Shown one piece after another: positions 12,657 through 12,967 of a DNA stretch of 12,967 bases. Position numbers and translations under genes: made by a program. How positions within the stretch are numbered: position 1 is the stretch's first letter; every line of letters begins with the position of its first letter. Source of the stretch: Oxalobacteraceae bacterium UBA5157 (GTDB taxonomy: Bacteria > Pseudomonadota > Gammaproteobacteria > Burkholderiales > Burkholderiaceae_D); the NCBI GenBank assembly GCA_002415335.1, contig DHXL01000275.1:1-12967 (forward strand), written 5' to 3'. The notes below the pieces were generated by a model. That model did no database searches. It saw only the letters and a list, made by a program, of their open reading frames with translations, and was not told the origin of the DNA.

Positions 12657-12967
12657 ATGGCCATTACACGTGACAGCCTGCTGACCCTCGAAGCGTACGC
12701 CAAGGCCCGTCCCGCCATGCGCACTGAAGTAATCGAGCACAAGAAGATCCGCAACGTCCGGCTCGGCAATCACATGTCGCTGCTGTTCGAGGATGAAACG
12801 ACGCTGCGCTATCAGATACAGGAAATGTTGCGGATTGAAAAGATCTACGAGGAAGAGGGCATCCAGTCCGAACTCGACGTCTACAACTCGCTGGTCCCGG
12901 ATGGCAGTAACTTCAAAGCGACGATGCTGATCGAATATACCAATGAGACCGAACGCAAGGCGGCATT
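12657..12967 (+). CDS. DUF3501 family protein, 5' part (runs off the right edge)
   Basis: ATG 12657 follows AAGGAATAA only 5 bp after the EncFtn-like stop codon, so the two are surely co-transcribed. The frame stays open to the window end (103 codons). The visible part begins MAITRDSLLTLEAYAKARP and contains EHKKIRNVRLGNHMSLLFED, QIQEMLRIEKIYEEEGIQ and ELDVYNSLVPDGSNFKATMLIE, the conserved blocks of DUF3501 as I know them. No enzymatic motif or metal cluster is visible; the protein is predicted soluble. Its function is unknown. In my recollection DUF3501 genes often occur next to rubrerythrin and CCG-domain Fe-S genes, which suggests a partner role in that module. Confidence 0.85.
   Translation, partial: MAITRDSLLTLEAYAKARPAMRTEVIEHKKIRNVRLGNHMSLLFEDETTLRYQIQEMLRIEKIYEEEGIQSELDVYNSLVPDGSNFKATMLIEYTNETERKAA

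Overview
The window is a stretch of a Gram-negative proteobacterial chromosome. GC-rich third positions, the protein families and the gene arrangement suggest a betaproteobacterium of the Burkholderiales, perhaps Oxalobacteraceae-like; that placement is inference. All ten genes I support lie on the plus strand. I see no rRNA, tRNA, insertion sequence, integrase or CRISPR array.

Region 1 (1-1386): the 3' end of an acyl-CoA synthetase of the ANL (AMP-forming) superfamily, a 34-codon coding-like remnant directly behind its stop codon, and an IclR-family regulator. Region 2 (1387-6722): a 461-bp intergenic region, then a branched-chain amino-acid type (HAAT/Liv) ABC importer made of a periplasmic binding protein, a LivH permease, a LivM permease fused to the LivG ATPase in one 655-residue chain, and a LivF ATPase. 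The ligase and IclR neighbours allow an organic or aromatic acid as substrate instead of an amino acid.

Region 3 (6766-8700): a cytoplasmic FrnE/DsbA-like oxidoreductase with a CPWC active site and an FMN-dependent alpha-hydroxy-acid oxidising enzyme. The latter has a near-perfect 26-bp palindrome just ahead of its ribosome-binding site. Region 4 (8701-10172): an ammonium transporter gene with no glnK beside it, preceded by a good sigma-54 (-24/-12) promoter and an NtrC-type enhancer about 105 bp upstream of the predicted start. A 14-bp-stem hairpin follows the gene.

Region 5 (10173-12967): the most interesting part. An AT-rich leader with several dyad-symmetric elements precedes a rubrerythrin lacking the rubredoxin domain, a soluble CCG-domain iron-sulfur protein, an encapsulated-ferritin-type (EncFtn) protein with no encapsulin next to it in the window, and the start of a DUF3501 protein cut by the window edge. 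The last three are tightly spaced. Rubrerythrin is separated from them by two tandem hairpins, one with an 18-bp stem. I read this as a peroxide/iron-handling module in which the Fe-S protein may pass electrons to the diiron proteins. The families are recognisable; the joint function is inference.
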